Positions 23,501-32,320 of a DNA stretch of 64,000 nt are shown here, in pieces. Origin of the DNA: Caldilineae bacterium (GTDB lineage Bacteria > Chloroflexota > Anaerolineae > Epilineales > Epilineaceae); the NCBI GenBank assembly GCA_020634625.1, contig JACKBJ010000010.1, forward strand, positions 1 to 64,000, given 5' to 3'. Under the pieces are notes generated by a model, which saw only the letters and a list, made by a program, of their open reading frames with translations, was not told the origin of the DNA and did no database searches. Made by a program: the position numbers and the translations under genes. How positions within the stretch are numbered: position 1 is the stretch's first letter; each line of letters begins with the position of its first letter.

Positions 23501-24008
23501 CGCCACCAAGCGCGACGCGGCCGTGGCGGCTGCCAGCGCCTTCCTGGGCCGGCTGAGCTTCCCCAACGAGCACGTGGCGGTGGTGCAGTTCAACGCCGAG
23601 GCCGTCGTCCTGTCCGACCTGACCGGCGACATCACGCGCGCCTGGTCGGCCCTGGAACGGGTCTCGATGACCCCGGGCACGGCCATCGACAAGGGCCTGA
23701 ACGCGGCGCGCCAGGTGCTCTCCGGCCCCAACCGCCGGCCGGACGCCAGCCCGGTGGTGATCCTGCTGACCGATGGCCGGCCGACCTTCTCCAGCGCCGG
23801 CGACGTCATCATCGCCGCCGAGTACCTGAAGGCCACCGGCGCCACCCTGTTCAGCATCGGCCTCGGCCCCGACGTCGACCCGCAGCTGTTGATGCTGCTG
23901 GCCACGCGGCCCAGCTTCTACTACTTCGCCCCCGGCACCGACGAGCTGGGCGAGGTCTACGAGCAGATCGCGCGCCAGCTGCCCTGCGCGGGCCTGCGGA
24001 GCCGCTAG
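20544..24008 (+). CDS. Secreted NHL-repeat protein with two von Willebrand factor A domains
   Basis: A 1154-residue exported protein. After a signal peptide (cleavage near AGAQT) residues about 45-590 form NHL/beta-propeller repeats (GFGPGQLSAPRDVAGLAGGQLAVSD is cut here to GQLSAPRDVA and DTGNNRVQVLAADG). VWA-1 (about 617-800) has the MIDAS DRSGSM and LSDGRHSIG. A beta domain follows, then a Pro/Thr linker (about 892-945) ending GPIYLPFVTVD. VWA-2 (about 967-1145) has DSSSSM and LTDGRPTFSSAG. Metal-dependent adhesion or complex assembly on the cell surface is the likely role. Unlike the other YLP-tailed proteins here, the YLP segment is internal, as if a VWA domain had been added after an original C terminus. 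GGGGG lies 9 nt before the ATG. Confidence 0.85.
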   Translation: MRLRALPTLAAAILCGALFASAAGAQTQLEDATLTYTLTETWVSQPPPTHLALGWPEGHAIGGVGLDPETGYVLATDLDDHAVRVFMPDGRQVRSLGRRGFGPGQLSAPRDVAGLAGGQLAVSDTGNNRVQVLAADGTPVASWPVNAPWGIVAVRDWVYVVSRADRRVYGYSLDGSLQRTIDLSGRLTAPEGLTYRGDLPTGDPEIRPSATFAVSDPVANLVVGVRDNSSNVSVLQSTLRQVHAASAWIDGSSLYWVSALGGRGIVVTHVSGELATELSFADAFDLVLGPEGSVFAAVAPEGLVHIPDLQYLLLRETDTFGRLLQPRSIDADTALLVGDGAPRAQVWGRDGRPLEDLRFDRVGPPALPEEDLTPPADLAISGPRRYALWRSNRIRRIDASDFTPVWEPAYDSKRWLTGISAHGARLASFDLGNQELLLFDEALRQTGGWSVAGLGFSGAMDLALTADRVFLVDRHRYRLTVWSLAGELLASREMAGRPERVAAGPDGGAFVLTRAGWVLAFDPDGEPIGAWSVAGGDALPSDLALDDAGRLYVSDLGGEIRVYDPDPSAPSGLPQLGDAGRCGAIAFKSAQPSVLQYGEPVEVQLVVDGVCPDDDDNADVVLAVDRSGSMYGAKMQAARQAGINFVLNVTGPRSRMGVTTFSNGAEEVQPLSEDRAQVIRSIASLEAGGSTNVVEGLSQARQTMMKAIERPGNAKIVIFLSDGRHSIGAVPLRYLDDVIASVRRDGIRVFTIGLGADADRDTLRRMATDDSHFYYSPSEAELDAIYAQIAGRIVASPLFREITVTDRVPENMDFLQGTGKPIEPAWDPAERSLTWVLGEVLEPGFRLTYQLRPTQGGLWPTNVEAYTEHVDGRGEPGRLVFPVPYVRIIGAPEPTETPTPTRTPTPTRTPEDTPTATPTDTPSPTATDRPSPTPSPTVTPTRTPRPGPIYLPFVTVDRCKPQLRKNDIVLIIDSSSSMEVPTRAGGATKRDAAVAAASAFLGRLSFPNEHVAVVQFNAEAVVLSDLTGDITRAWSALERVSMTPGTAIDKGLNAARQVLSGPNRRPDASPVVILLTDGRPTFSSAGDVIIAAEYLKATGATLFSIGLGPDVDPQLLMLLATRPSFYYFAPGTDELGEVYEQIARQLPCAGLRSR

Positions 24009-24010
24009 CC

Positions 24011-24025
24011 GGCCCGCCCCGGGCC
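24011..24025 (+). terminator. Small GC hairpin after the NHL/VWA gene
   Basis: A 6-bp GGCCCG/CGGGCC stem with a 3-nt loop begins 2 nt after the stop codon. There is no T tract, so intrinsic termination would be weak. Confidence 0.25.
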
Positions 24026-24086
24026 TCGCGGCGACCGGCAGGGCGGCCGCATGCCACGAACAGGACGCGATTCGGACCCCCTGGCG

Positions 24087-24116
24087 TTGGCGCTCCGCGC
24101 GGCACGCGCCTAGAAT
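24087..24116 (+). promoter_or_regulatory. Promoter of the M28 lipoprotein gene
   Basis: TTGGCG (24087-24092), an 18-bp spacer, and TAGAAT (24111-24116). It predicts a leader of about 110 nt that contains the two hairpins at 24153-24186 and 24195-24212 before the Shine-Dalgarno. Confidence 0.5.
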
Positions 24117-24152
24117 CGTGCGCCGTTCGATGAGGAATTCACCCACAATTCG

Positions 24153-24212
24153 GCGTGAATCTGCGCAAACTTGTGCAGATTCATGCATCCCGCACTTGCC
24201 GCGATCGGCAAG
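24153..24212 (+). promoter_or_regulatory. Structured leader: 34-nt near-palindrome plus second hairpin
   Basis: 24153-24186 is a 34-nt dyad (left arm GCGTGAATCTGCGCAA, right arm TTGTGCAGATTCATGC). The arms pair fully if G-U pairs are allowed. It is followed at 24195-24212 by CTTGCCG-CGAT-CGGCAAG, a 7-bp stem with a 4-nt loop. AGGAGG (24222-24227) and the GTG start (24234) come right after. Either a protein operator or an RNA element controlling translation would fit. Confidence 0.55.
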
Positions 24213-24233
24213 ATCGCCTTCAGGAGGCCCGCC

Positions 24234-27200
24234 GTGATCCCGACCGCCCGTCCCGCCACCCGCCCGTCCAGGCCGCGTCGTCTCGGCGCCTGGGCGCGCC
24301 TCGTCCCCGGCCTGGCGCTCTGCCTGCTGCTGGTCGGCTGCCTCGGCCGAGAGGCGCAGGCGCCGACCGAGGCCACGGCGACGGCGGTCGAACCGGCCGA
24401 GGCCAGTCCCGAGGCGGCGGCGACCGAGGCCGGGACCGGTCTGGGCGACTACGGGGAGGGCGACCTGATCTCGAGCGCGCGCCAGCTGATCTTCGAAGGC
24501 CTGCGCTCGGGCGAGGGCTACTTCAGCGCCGACGGCCGGAAGCTGATCTACCAGGCCGAGCGCGAGGCCGACAACCCCTTCTACCAGATCTACCTGCTCG
24601 ACCTCGAGACCGGCGACAACACGCTCGTGTCGACCGGCGTCGGCAAGACCAGCTGCGCCTGGATCCACCCCGACGGCGACAAGGTGCTCTTCGCCTCGAC
24701 CCAGGACGACCCCGAGGCCGAGGCCAAGATGGCCGAGGAGTTCCGCCTGCGCGAGGAGGAGACCGGCCGGCGCTACGAGTGGAACTACGACGCCACCTTC
24801 GAGATCTACCAGAAGGACCTGGCGACCGGCGAGTACACCAACCTCACCAACGCGCTCGGCTACGACGCCGAGGGCTCCTGGTCGCCCGACGGCAGCCGGA
24901 TCGCCTTCGCCTCCAACCGCCTGGCCTACGCCGAGCCGATGAGCCCCGAGGACCAGGAGCGCTTTGACTTCGACAACGGCTACATGGCCGACATCTACAT
25001 CATGGACGCCGACGGCGGCAACCTGCAGCGCCTGACCGACGCGCCCGGCTACGACGGCGGCCCCTTCTTCAGCCCGGACGGCAGCCGCATCGTCTACCGC
25101 CACTTCAACGAGACCGGCGAGCTGGCCGAGATCTGGTCGATGGCCACCGACGGCTCGGACAAGCGGCAGCTGACCCACCTGGGCGCCATGAGCTGGGCGC
25201 CCTTCTACCATCCCTCGGGCAAGTACATCGTCTTCACCACCAGCCTGCACGGCTTCGCCAACTTCGAGATCTACATGGTCGACGTCGAGGGCACGAAGGA
25301 GCCGCTGCGGGTCACCTTCACCGACGGGCCGGACGTGCTGCCGGTCTTCTCGCCCGACGGCAAGCAGATCACCTGGTCGACCCGCCGCGGCGGGGCCGGC
25401 TCGCAGCAGTGGATCGCCGACTGGAACCACGACGAGGCGCTGGCGCTGCTCGATCTGGCGCCGGCTCAGGGCAGCGTCGCCTACGCGGGCGGCGAGGGCG
25501 ACCTGGCCACGGCCGACCTGTCGGCCACCACGGCCGAGATCACCGCCGAGGACGCCCGGCTGCACGTCGAGGCCCTGAGCGGCGACGCCATGGCCGGCCG
25601 GCTCACCGGCACCCCGGGCGAAGCGGCGGCGACCGAGTACGTCGCCGAGGCCTTCGAAGCCATCGGCCTGGCACCGGCCGGCTCGGACGGCTACTACCAG
25701 CCCTTCGAGTTCACCAGCGGCGTGGCGATGGGCGAGCCCAACGTGCTCTCGATCACGCTGCCCGACGGCAGCGAGCTCGAGCCGGTGGTGGACGTCGACT
25801 GGCGGCCGCTGGCCTTCAGCAAGCCCAACTCGGCCGGCTTCGGCGACCTGGTCTTCGCCGGCTACGGCATCAACGCGCCCGCCGACGGCGATCAGCCCGC
25901 CTACGACAGCTACGGCGACCTCGACGTCGAGGGCAAGTGGGTGGTGGCGCTGCGCTACCTGCCCGAGAACGTCACGCCCGAGCGGCGCCAGCACCTGGGC
26001 CGCTACGCCAGCCTGCGCTTCAAGGCCATGGAGGCCCGCGACCGCGGCGCGGTCGGCATCCTGATCGTCAGCGGCCCCGCCAGCCAGGTCAAGGAGCAGC
26101 TGGTGCCGCTGAAGTTCGACGCCTCCGTCTCGGGCACCGCCATCCACGCCGCCAGCATCTCCGACGACCTGGCGCAGCAGCTCTTCGCCGCCGCCGGTCA
26201 GGATCTGGCCGCGGCCCAGGCGGCGCTGGACGCGGGCGAGGTCGTCCCCGGCTTCGTGCTCGGCGACGCGTCGGGCACCGCCCAGGCCGGCGCGCACTTC
26301 ACCCTGGCCTTCGAGACCTCGACCGGCCGCAACACCGTCGGTCGGCTGCAGATCGGCGACGCGCCCTCGGACGAGGTCGTGATCCTGGGCGCCCACGTCG
26401 ACCACCTCGGCCATGGCGAGGGCGGCGACTCGCTGGCCCGAGCGGACGAGGAGGGCCAGATCCACCACGGCGCCGACGACAACGCCTCGGGCGTGGCCGG
26501 CCTGATCGAGATCGCCCAGCAGATGGCGGCGCGCGAAGCGGCCGGCGAGCTGCCCGAGGAGGCGCGCGACCTGGTCTTCGTGGCCTGGTCGGGCGAGGAG
26601 CTGGGCCTGCTCGGCTCGAACCACTTCGTCAAGGCCATGAAGGCCGAGCTGGGCGAGCCCGAGACGCTCAGCCCGCCGGTGGCGGCCTACCTGAACATGG
26701 ACATGATCGGCCGCCTGACGGACAAGCTGGTGCTGCAGGGCGTGGGCTCCAGCGACTTCTGGAAGCCCGAGATCGAGAAGCGCAACGTGCCGATCGGCCT
26801 GCCGCTCGGCCTCTCGGACGACACCTACCTGCCGACCGACGCCACCAGCTTCTACCTGGCCGGCGTGCCCATCCTGTCGGCCTTCACCGGCGCCCACGAG
26901 GACTACCACTCGCCGCGCGACACGGCCGACAAGATCGACTACGCCGACCTGGCCAAGATCGCGCGGCTGGTCGGCAGCCTGGCCCAGGACGTCGCGACGG
27001 CCGAGACGGCGCCGGACTACCTGACCGTCGCCCCCTCGGGCGACGGCGAGAACCGCCGCGTCGGCCACGTCTACCTGGGCACCATCCCCGACTACGCCGA
27101 GAGCGGGGTCGAGGGCATGCTGCTCTCGGGCGTCTCGGCCGAGGGGCCGGCCGCCGAGGCCGGCATCCAGAGCGGCGACGTGATCGTCGAGCTGGCCGGC

Positions 27201-27332
27201 CAGGCCATCGCCAACATCTACGACTACACCCGCGTGCTCGACAGCCTCAAGATCGGCCAGGCGGTCGGGGTGGTGGTGCTGCGCGACGGCGAGAAGGTCA
27301 CGTTGGAGATCACGCCGGCCTCGCGCGACTGA
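24234..27332 (+). CDS. Lipoprotein with PD40 propeller, M28 aminopeptidase and PDZ domains
   Basis: A 1032-residue lipoprotein. The lipobox LLVGC puts the acylated Cys at residue 36. Residues about 75-410 are TolB/PD40-type propeller repeats (GSWSPDGSRIAFASNRLAY, GPFFSPDGSRIVY). A PA-like insert and M28 zinc peptidase follow (about 450-925): ligands in GAHVDHLGHG, HHGADDNASG, catalytic Glu in WSGEELGLLGS, NMDMIGRL and EDYHSPRDT. A C-terminal PDZ (about 940-1025) has PAAEAGIQSGDVIVELAG. It should cleave N-terminal residues or peptides outside the membrane. The GTG at 24234 is chosen over ATGs at 24171/24183 because AGGAGG lies 6 nt before it and it gives a proper signal peptide. Confidence 0.88.
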   Translation: MIPTARPATRPSRPRRLGAWARLVPGLALCLLLVGCLGREAQAPTEATATAVEPAEASPEAAATEAGTGLGDYGEGDLISSARQLIFEGLRSGEGYFSADGRKLIYQAEREADNPFYQIYLLDLETGDNTLVSTGVGKTSCAWIHPDGDKVLFASTQDDPEAEAKMAEEFRLREEETGRRYEWNYDATFEIYQKDLATGEYTNLTNALGYDAEGSWSPDGSRIAFASNRLAYAEPMSPEDQERFDFDNGYMADIYIMDADGGNLQRLTDAPGYDGGPFFSPDGSRIVYRHFNETGELAEIWSMATDGSDKRQLTHLGAMSWAPFYHPSGKYIVFTTSLHGFANFEIYMVDVEGTKEPLRVTFTDGPDVLPVFSPDGKQITWSTRRGGAGSQQWIADWNHDEALALLDLAPAQGSVAYAGGEGDLATADLSATTAEITAEDARLHVEALSGDAMAGRLTGTPGEAAATEYVAEAFEAIGLAPAGSDGYYQPFEFTSGVAMGEPNVLSITLPDGSELEPVVDVDWRPLAFSKPNSAGFGDLVFAGYGINAPADGDQPAYDSYGDLDVEGKWVVALRYLPENVTPERRQHLGRYASLRFKAMEARDRGAVGILIVSGPASQVKEQLVPLKFDASVSGTAIHAASISDDLAQQLFAAAGQDLAAAQAALDAGEVVPGFVLGDASGTAQAGAHFTLAFETSTGRNTVGRLQIGDAPSDEVVILGAHVDHLGHGEGGDSLARADEEGQIHHGADDNASGVAGLIEIAQQMAAREAAGELPEEARDLVFVAWSGEELGLLGSNHFVKAMKAELGEPETLSPPVAAYLNMDMIGRLTDKLVLQGVGSSDFWKPEIEKRNVPIGLPLGLSDDTYLPTDATSFYLAGVPILSAFTGAHEDYHSPRDTADKIDYADLAKIARLVGSLAQDVATAETAPDYLTVAPSGDGENRRVGHVYLGTIPDYAESGVEGMLLSGVSAEGPAAEAGIQSGDVIVELAGQAIANIYDYTRVLDSLKIGQAVGVVVLRDGEKVTLEITPASRD

Positions 27333-27484
27333 GGCGCTGGACCTCCGGGGCGGGCAAGGCCATCATGATCGGAGGCCGCCAGGCCGCCAGGCCGACTTCC
27401 GATCGCGATGCGCTGGTGCCGGCGGTGATGCGCCGATCGCGCGCCGCCGGCAACGCCCCCTGGGACCCTGACCCGGAGCTCGAG

Positions 27485-28732
27485 ATGCCCGCGCCCTTCC
27501 GCTGGACTGCCGTCCTCTTCGCCGCGCTGGGCGCGCTGGCGGCGCTCGACGCCGCCCTGGTCGGGCTGGGCCTGGTCCCGACCCACGCCGGCCTGCTCTG
27601 GCTGCGCGTTCACCTGGTCACGTTGGGGCTCCTGGCCGAGCTGGCCTTCGGCCTCCTGCCCGGCCTGGTGGCGCTCGCTACGGGCGGTGCCGTGCCCGTC
27701 TTCCGGCCTGGGCGCTGGCTGCTCTTGAACCTGGGGCTGTTGACCCTGCTGGTCGGCATCCCGCTGGTGCGCCGACCGATGATCGCCCTGGGCGGCACGC
27801 TCGTGCTGGCGGCCACCGTCTGGCTGATCCTCGAGCTCTGGCGCCAGCGCCCGGCACCGGCACCGGACGCCGGCGTCCAGCCCGCGTCCGGCCGACGCTT
27901 CTACCTGGCTGCCCTGCTCTTCCTGGTCGTCGGCGGCCTGGTCGGCACCGGGCTCTGGCTCGGCTGGGGTCCGGGGCTCGGCATCCGCGTCCCGCGCGAG
28001 ACCCATATCCACGCCAACATCTGGGGCTTCGCCTCGCTGTTGATGGCCGGCCTGCTGGTCGACCTGGCCCCGGCGCTCTCGGATCGGGCCGGCCTCGGCC
28101 GACGCGCCGCGAACCTTGTCCTCGGGTCGTTGAGCCTCGGCGCCGGCCTGCTGCTGGTCGCGCCCTGGACCGGACTCAGCTGGCTGATGCTCCCAGGCAT
28201 CCTGCTCTACATCCTGGCCACGGCCCTGCTCTATCGCCGGCTGGTGCTGCCCCTGTTCCCGCTCGGTGTCGGCGCCCGGCTGCTCCTGACCAGCTACCTC
28301 TGGATCCTCCTGCCGGCCCTGGCCCTGCCCCTGATCGTGCTCGGCGGCGAACGGGTGTCCGCCGCGCGTCTCGAGCCCGTCGGCCCCTCGATCCTGACCT
28401 ACGGCTGGCTCCTGCCGGCCCTGCTGGCGCTCGCTCCGGCCGCCGCCAGCCTGGTGGCCAAGGCCGCCCCGACCGGTCGGGTCGCGTCCGGGTCGAAGCC
28501 CGAGGCGATACGGGAAGGCAGCCGCATGGTCGGACCCCCACGACTGGGCGGGAGCGAGCGCGTCTGGGTCGCCTGCAGCTTCGTCCCGCTGGCCCTCGCG
28601 GCCAGCATCGGGTTTCCCGAGCTGGCCGCGCCTGCGCGCAGCTTGGCCTTCGTCCTGTTGGCCGGGCTGCTGGCCAGCTTCGCCCGTACGCTGATGGACC
28701 TGCCCGATCCGGCCGACGCGGCCGCGACCTAG
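27485..28732 (+). CDS. Polytopic membrane protein with conserved helix histidines
   Basis: A 415-residue protein with about ten to twelve hydrophobic helices and almost no soluble domain. Histidines lie in or near helices: WLRVHLVTLGLLAELAFG and ETHIHANIWGFASLLMAGL. Such His-rich helices recall heme-binding membrane proteins (NnrS or heme-copper-oxidase subunit I relatives), but a family assignment cannot be proven from sequence. GGAG lies 6 nt before the ATG at 27485; ATGs at 27365 and 27430 would add a polar N-terminal stretch. The stop interlocks with that of the convergent flavoprotein gene in a CTAG. Confidence 0.65.
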   Translation: MPAPFRWTAVLFAALGALAALDAALVGLGLVPTHAGLLWLRVHLVTLGLLAELAFGLLPGLVALATGGAVPVFRPGRWLLLNLGLLTLLVGIPLVRRPMIALGGTLVLAATVWLILELWRQRPAPAPDAGVQPASGRRFYLAALLFLVVGGLVGTGLWLGWGPGLGIRVPRETHIHANIWGFASLLMAGLLVDLAPALSDRAGLGRRAANLVLGSLSLGAGLLLVAPWTGLSWLMLPGILLYILATALLYRRLVLPLFPLGVGARLLLTSYLWILLPALALPLIVLGGERVSAARLEPVGPSILTYGWLLPALLALAPAAASLVAKAAPTGRVASGSKPEAIREGSRMVGPPRLGGSERVWVACSFVPLALAASIGFPELAAPARSLAFVLLAGLLASFARTLMDLPDPADAAAT

Positions 28733-30258
28733 CCGCGCCCAGGCCCTCGACCGCCGCCCAGCACCGCCTCGGCCACCCGCATCCCGCCCAAGGTCACGCC
28801 GGCGGTCGACTGCCCGGGGAAGATGCTGTCGCCCACCAGCCAGAGGTTGGGGATCGCGGTCCGCGGCCCGCGCGCGGCGAAGATCGAGCCTTGCGGGAAA
28901 CCGCCGACCATGCCCCGCGGTCGGCCGGTCCAGTGCTGGTAGGTCACCGGCGTGGCCGGCAGGCAGAGCTCGACGGCCGACTTCAAGCCCGGAACGGCGC
29001 GCTCGGCCGCGTCGAGCATCGCCTCGGTGTAGCGGACGCGGCGCTCCAGGTAGGCCGTCTCGCCGGCCGGGTCCTCGCGCAGCGCCCACCAGGGCGCGAT
29101 GGCGGTATGGGTGCTGATGTTGGCCGCGCGCCGACCGGCCGGCGCGCGATCCGGGTGCCGGGCATCGGAGATCGAGAGGAAGACCGAGTTGGTCTCGCCC
29201 AAGGGCCGGTCGGCATCGACGATGACCTGATGGTGGTCGGGCATGTCCACCGGCAGCTTGCTCGCATCCAGGCCCAGGTAGAGCATGCAGGCGCCCCAGG
29301 TCTCGCCGAGCCGGCGCGTCTCGCGGCGCAGGCCGGCCGGCGCCGCTTCGCCGAGCAGCCGCTGCAGCGCCCAGGGCGTGACGTTGGCCAGCACCTGATC
29401 GCAGGCGATCACGCGGCGCGTGCCGGCCCGGCGCCTGGCCTGGATGTGCAGGGCCACCGCCCGCCCGTCACGCAGCTCGATCCGCTCCACGGTCTGCTTG
29501 AAGCCGATCTCGCCACCCTGCGCGCGAATCCAGGCCACCAGGGTCTCGGCGATGGCGCCGATCCCGCCGCGAACGGCATTGACCCCGCGCCGCGGCAGAT
29601 CGAGCGCGGCGCTGCCGTAGAGGGCGCCGGCTTCGGCCGCGGTGCACTGGGCCGAGATCAGGAGGTTGGCGTCGACGAAGCTGCGCAGCATCGGGCTGGC
29701 GCCCGCCGGCAACAGGTCGGCCACGCGCCGCCCCAGATGGGGCAGCGCGGCCAGGGTGCGCGGTCGCAGCGAGGCGGCGAGGCGCGCCGCCTCGCCCGGG
29801 CTCTGCGGCGGCCAGGGGAAGGGCCGGCTGGAGACGTCCCAGCTGAGGTCGGCCAGCTTCGACTGTCGCCGCCAGAAGTCGCCCGACTCCGGGAACACCG
29901 CGCGCCACTCGGCTTCCCAGGCGGCGGGGTCGGCCCATTGCGTGACCTGGCGGCCATCCGGCAGGTGCACCACCCAGGCCGGGTCGACCGGGTCGATCGG
30001 CCAGTCCAGGCCCAGGGCCTTGGCCAGCCGCTGGTGCGGCCCGCCGGGCGCGAAACCGCCGGCCAGGGTGGCGCCGGCATCGAAGCGGTAGCCCTGGTAG
30101 GCAAAAGTGCCGGCGCAGCCGCCCGGATAGGCCTGGGCCTCGAGCACGGTCACGCGGTAGCCGGCCTTCAGCAGCAGCGCGCCGGCGGTCAGCCCGCCCA
30201 CGCCGGCGCCGACGACGACGACGTGCGGATCGTTTCCCCGCGAGGAGACCAGGTCCAC
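28729..30258 (-). CDS. CrtI-family FAD-dependent desaturase/oxidoreductase
   Basis: A 509-residue flavoprotein of the phytoene desaturase (CrtI / CrtISO / CrtD / retinol saturase) family. The FAD-binding Rossmann motif is VVVVGAGVGGLTAGALLLKA followed by YRVTVLEAQAYPGGCAGTF (residues about 12-50). The C terminus has NLWLVGDSIFPGQSTAGVTL and GGMRVAEAVL, as in carotenoid isomerases and desaturases. No other carotenoid gene is present, so the substrate is open. The GTG at 30258 lies 5 nt after the stop of the DUF58 gene, with only a weak AGGG before it, so translation is probably coupled. It is the last gene of the MoxR/DUF58/ABC run. Confidence 0.8.
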   Translation of the reverse strand: MDLVSSRGNDPHVVVVGAGVGGLTAGALLLKAGYRVTVLEAQAYPGGCAGTFAYQGYRFDAGATLAGGFAPGGPHQRLAKALGLDWPIDPVDPAWVVHLPDGRQVTQWADPAAWEAEWRAVFPESGDFWRRQSKLADLSWDVSSRPFPWPPQSPGEAARLAASLRPRTLAALPHLGRRVADLLPAGASPMLRSFVDANLLISAQCTAAEAGALYGSAALDLPRRGVNAVRGGIGAIAETLVAWIRAQGGEIGFKQTVERIELRDGRAVALHIQARRRAGTRRVIACDQVLANVTPWALQRLLGEAAPAGLRRETRRLGETWGACMLYLGLDASKLPVDMPDHHQVIVDADRPLGETNSVFLSISDARHPDRAPAGRRAANISTHTAIAPWWALREDPAGETAYLERRVRYTEAMLDAAERAVPGLKSAVELCLPATPVTYQHWTGRPRGMVGGFPQGSIFAARGPRTAIPNLWLVGDSIFPGQSTAGVTLGGMRVAEAVLGGGRGPGRG

Positions 30259-30263
30259 CTGCC

Positions 30264-31154
30264 CTAGCCCAGCAGGCCCAGCTGCCGCAGCAGGCCCAGC
30301 ACGCCTTCGCCCGGATCCCGATCGCTGGTCAGGACGGCAAAGGGCAGGCGCCGGGCCCGGCACCAGGCGTCGATCTCGGCCTCGCGTTCGGCCAGGGCGA
30401 TGCGGTAGCGTTCGAGGAGCTCGCCGTCGAGCTCGATCTCGACCCGCTCGCCGGTCTCGCTGTCGACCAGGCTCAGGGCGCCGGTCGGCAGGCCGGCCAG
30501 CGAGGGCTCGCGCTCCTCGGGCGCCAGGACCTGGATCAGGGCCAGGTCGTAGCCGGCGGCGAGGGCCGCGCTCGCGCCCTCGCGCCAGCGGGCATCCCAG
30601 AGGTCGCCGATCAGGAGCAGCGGGCCCGGCCGGCGGGCCGCCGCCGCGTGACGCCGGACGGCCGCTTCCAGGTCGGCCTGGCCACCGGCCTCCAGGCCGG
30701 CCAGCGTGGCCAGCAGGCCGGCGGTGGCGCCGCGGCCGCGCAGGGCACGACCCGCCCCGGCCGGCGCCACGGGGAAGGCGCCGATCAGGACCTCGTCCAA
30801 GCCGGCCAGCGCCGCGTAGCCCAGGGCCGCGGCCAGCCGCCGGGCGAAGTCCAGCTTGCTGGGCCGGCCGGCGGCCATCGAGGCGCTGCAGTCGATCAGC
30901 AGGTGCAGCGTGGCCGCCTGCTCCTCGACGAAGAGGCGCAGGAAGTAGCGTTCCAGGCGGGCATAGGCCTTCCAGTCGACCTGGCGCGGATCGTCGCCGG
31001 GCGCATAGGCCCGGTAGTCGGCCAGCTCGACGCCGCCGCCCTGGCGCGGGCCGGGGCGCAAGCCCGGTCCGACGCCGCGGCCGGGCCGGCCGGGCATCAC
31101 CCGCAGGCGGTCGATCCGCCGCATCAGCTCCGGGTCGAGCAGGGCCTGGCTCAT
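30264..31154 (-). CDS. DUF58 domain protein (vWA-like)
   Basis: A 296-residue DUF58 protein. The family core is ELADYRAYAPGDDPRQVDWK, then ERYFLRLFVEEQAATLHLLI and a degenerate MIDAS-like DCSASM. DUF58 proteins are vWA-like partners of MoxR AAA+ ATPases, and a MoxR gene lies directly upstream. The pair is thought to act in assembly or maturation of envelope proteins or complexes. The protein has no obvious transmembrane segment. Downstream it is coupled to the flavoprotein gene. Confidence 0.9.
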   Translation of the reverse strand: MSQALLDPELMRRIDRLRVMPGRPGRGVGPGLRPGPRQGGGVELADYRAYAPGDDPRQVDWKAYARLERYFLRLFVEEQAATLHLLIDCSASMAAGRPSKLDFARRLAAALGYAALAGLDEVLIGAFPVAPAGAGRALRGRGATAGLLATLAGLEAGGQADLEAAVRRHAAAARRPGPLLLIGDLWDARWREGASAALAAGYDLALIQVLAPEEREPSLAGLPTGALSLVDSETGERVEIELDGELLERYRIALAEREAEIDAWCRARRLPFAVLTSDRDPGEGVLGLLRQLGLLG

Positions 31155-31223
31155 CGCGGGCCTTGCCTCGGGCGGGTCCGGACCGCGGCGGCACGGCCGC
31201 TCCGAACGCCGTCCTTCAGCGAC

Positions 31224-32252
<1,029 letters not shown>

Positions 32253-32320
32253 CGGGCATGCGCTCCTGTCGGCGGGCGGCCGCAGGGGATGCGGTCCGCA
32301 GGGCAATCATAGCCCAGCCC

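Noticed and set aside
20070..27068. A minus-strand open frame of over 2300 codons
   Set aside because: It is the antisense shadow of the NHL/VWA and M28 genes. It has no domain, an unnatural His/Gln/Arg/Val composition, and the plus-strand genes have clear motifs and ribosome sites.
30264..31194. A single long fusion of the DUF58 region with the CrtI-type protein in one minus-strand frame
   Set aside because: The upstream part of that frame is a shadow of the DUF58 gene; the flavoprotein starts at GTG 30258 after the DUF58 stop.
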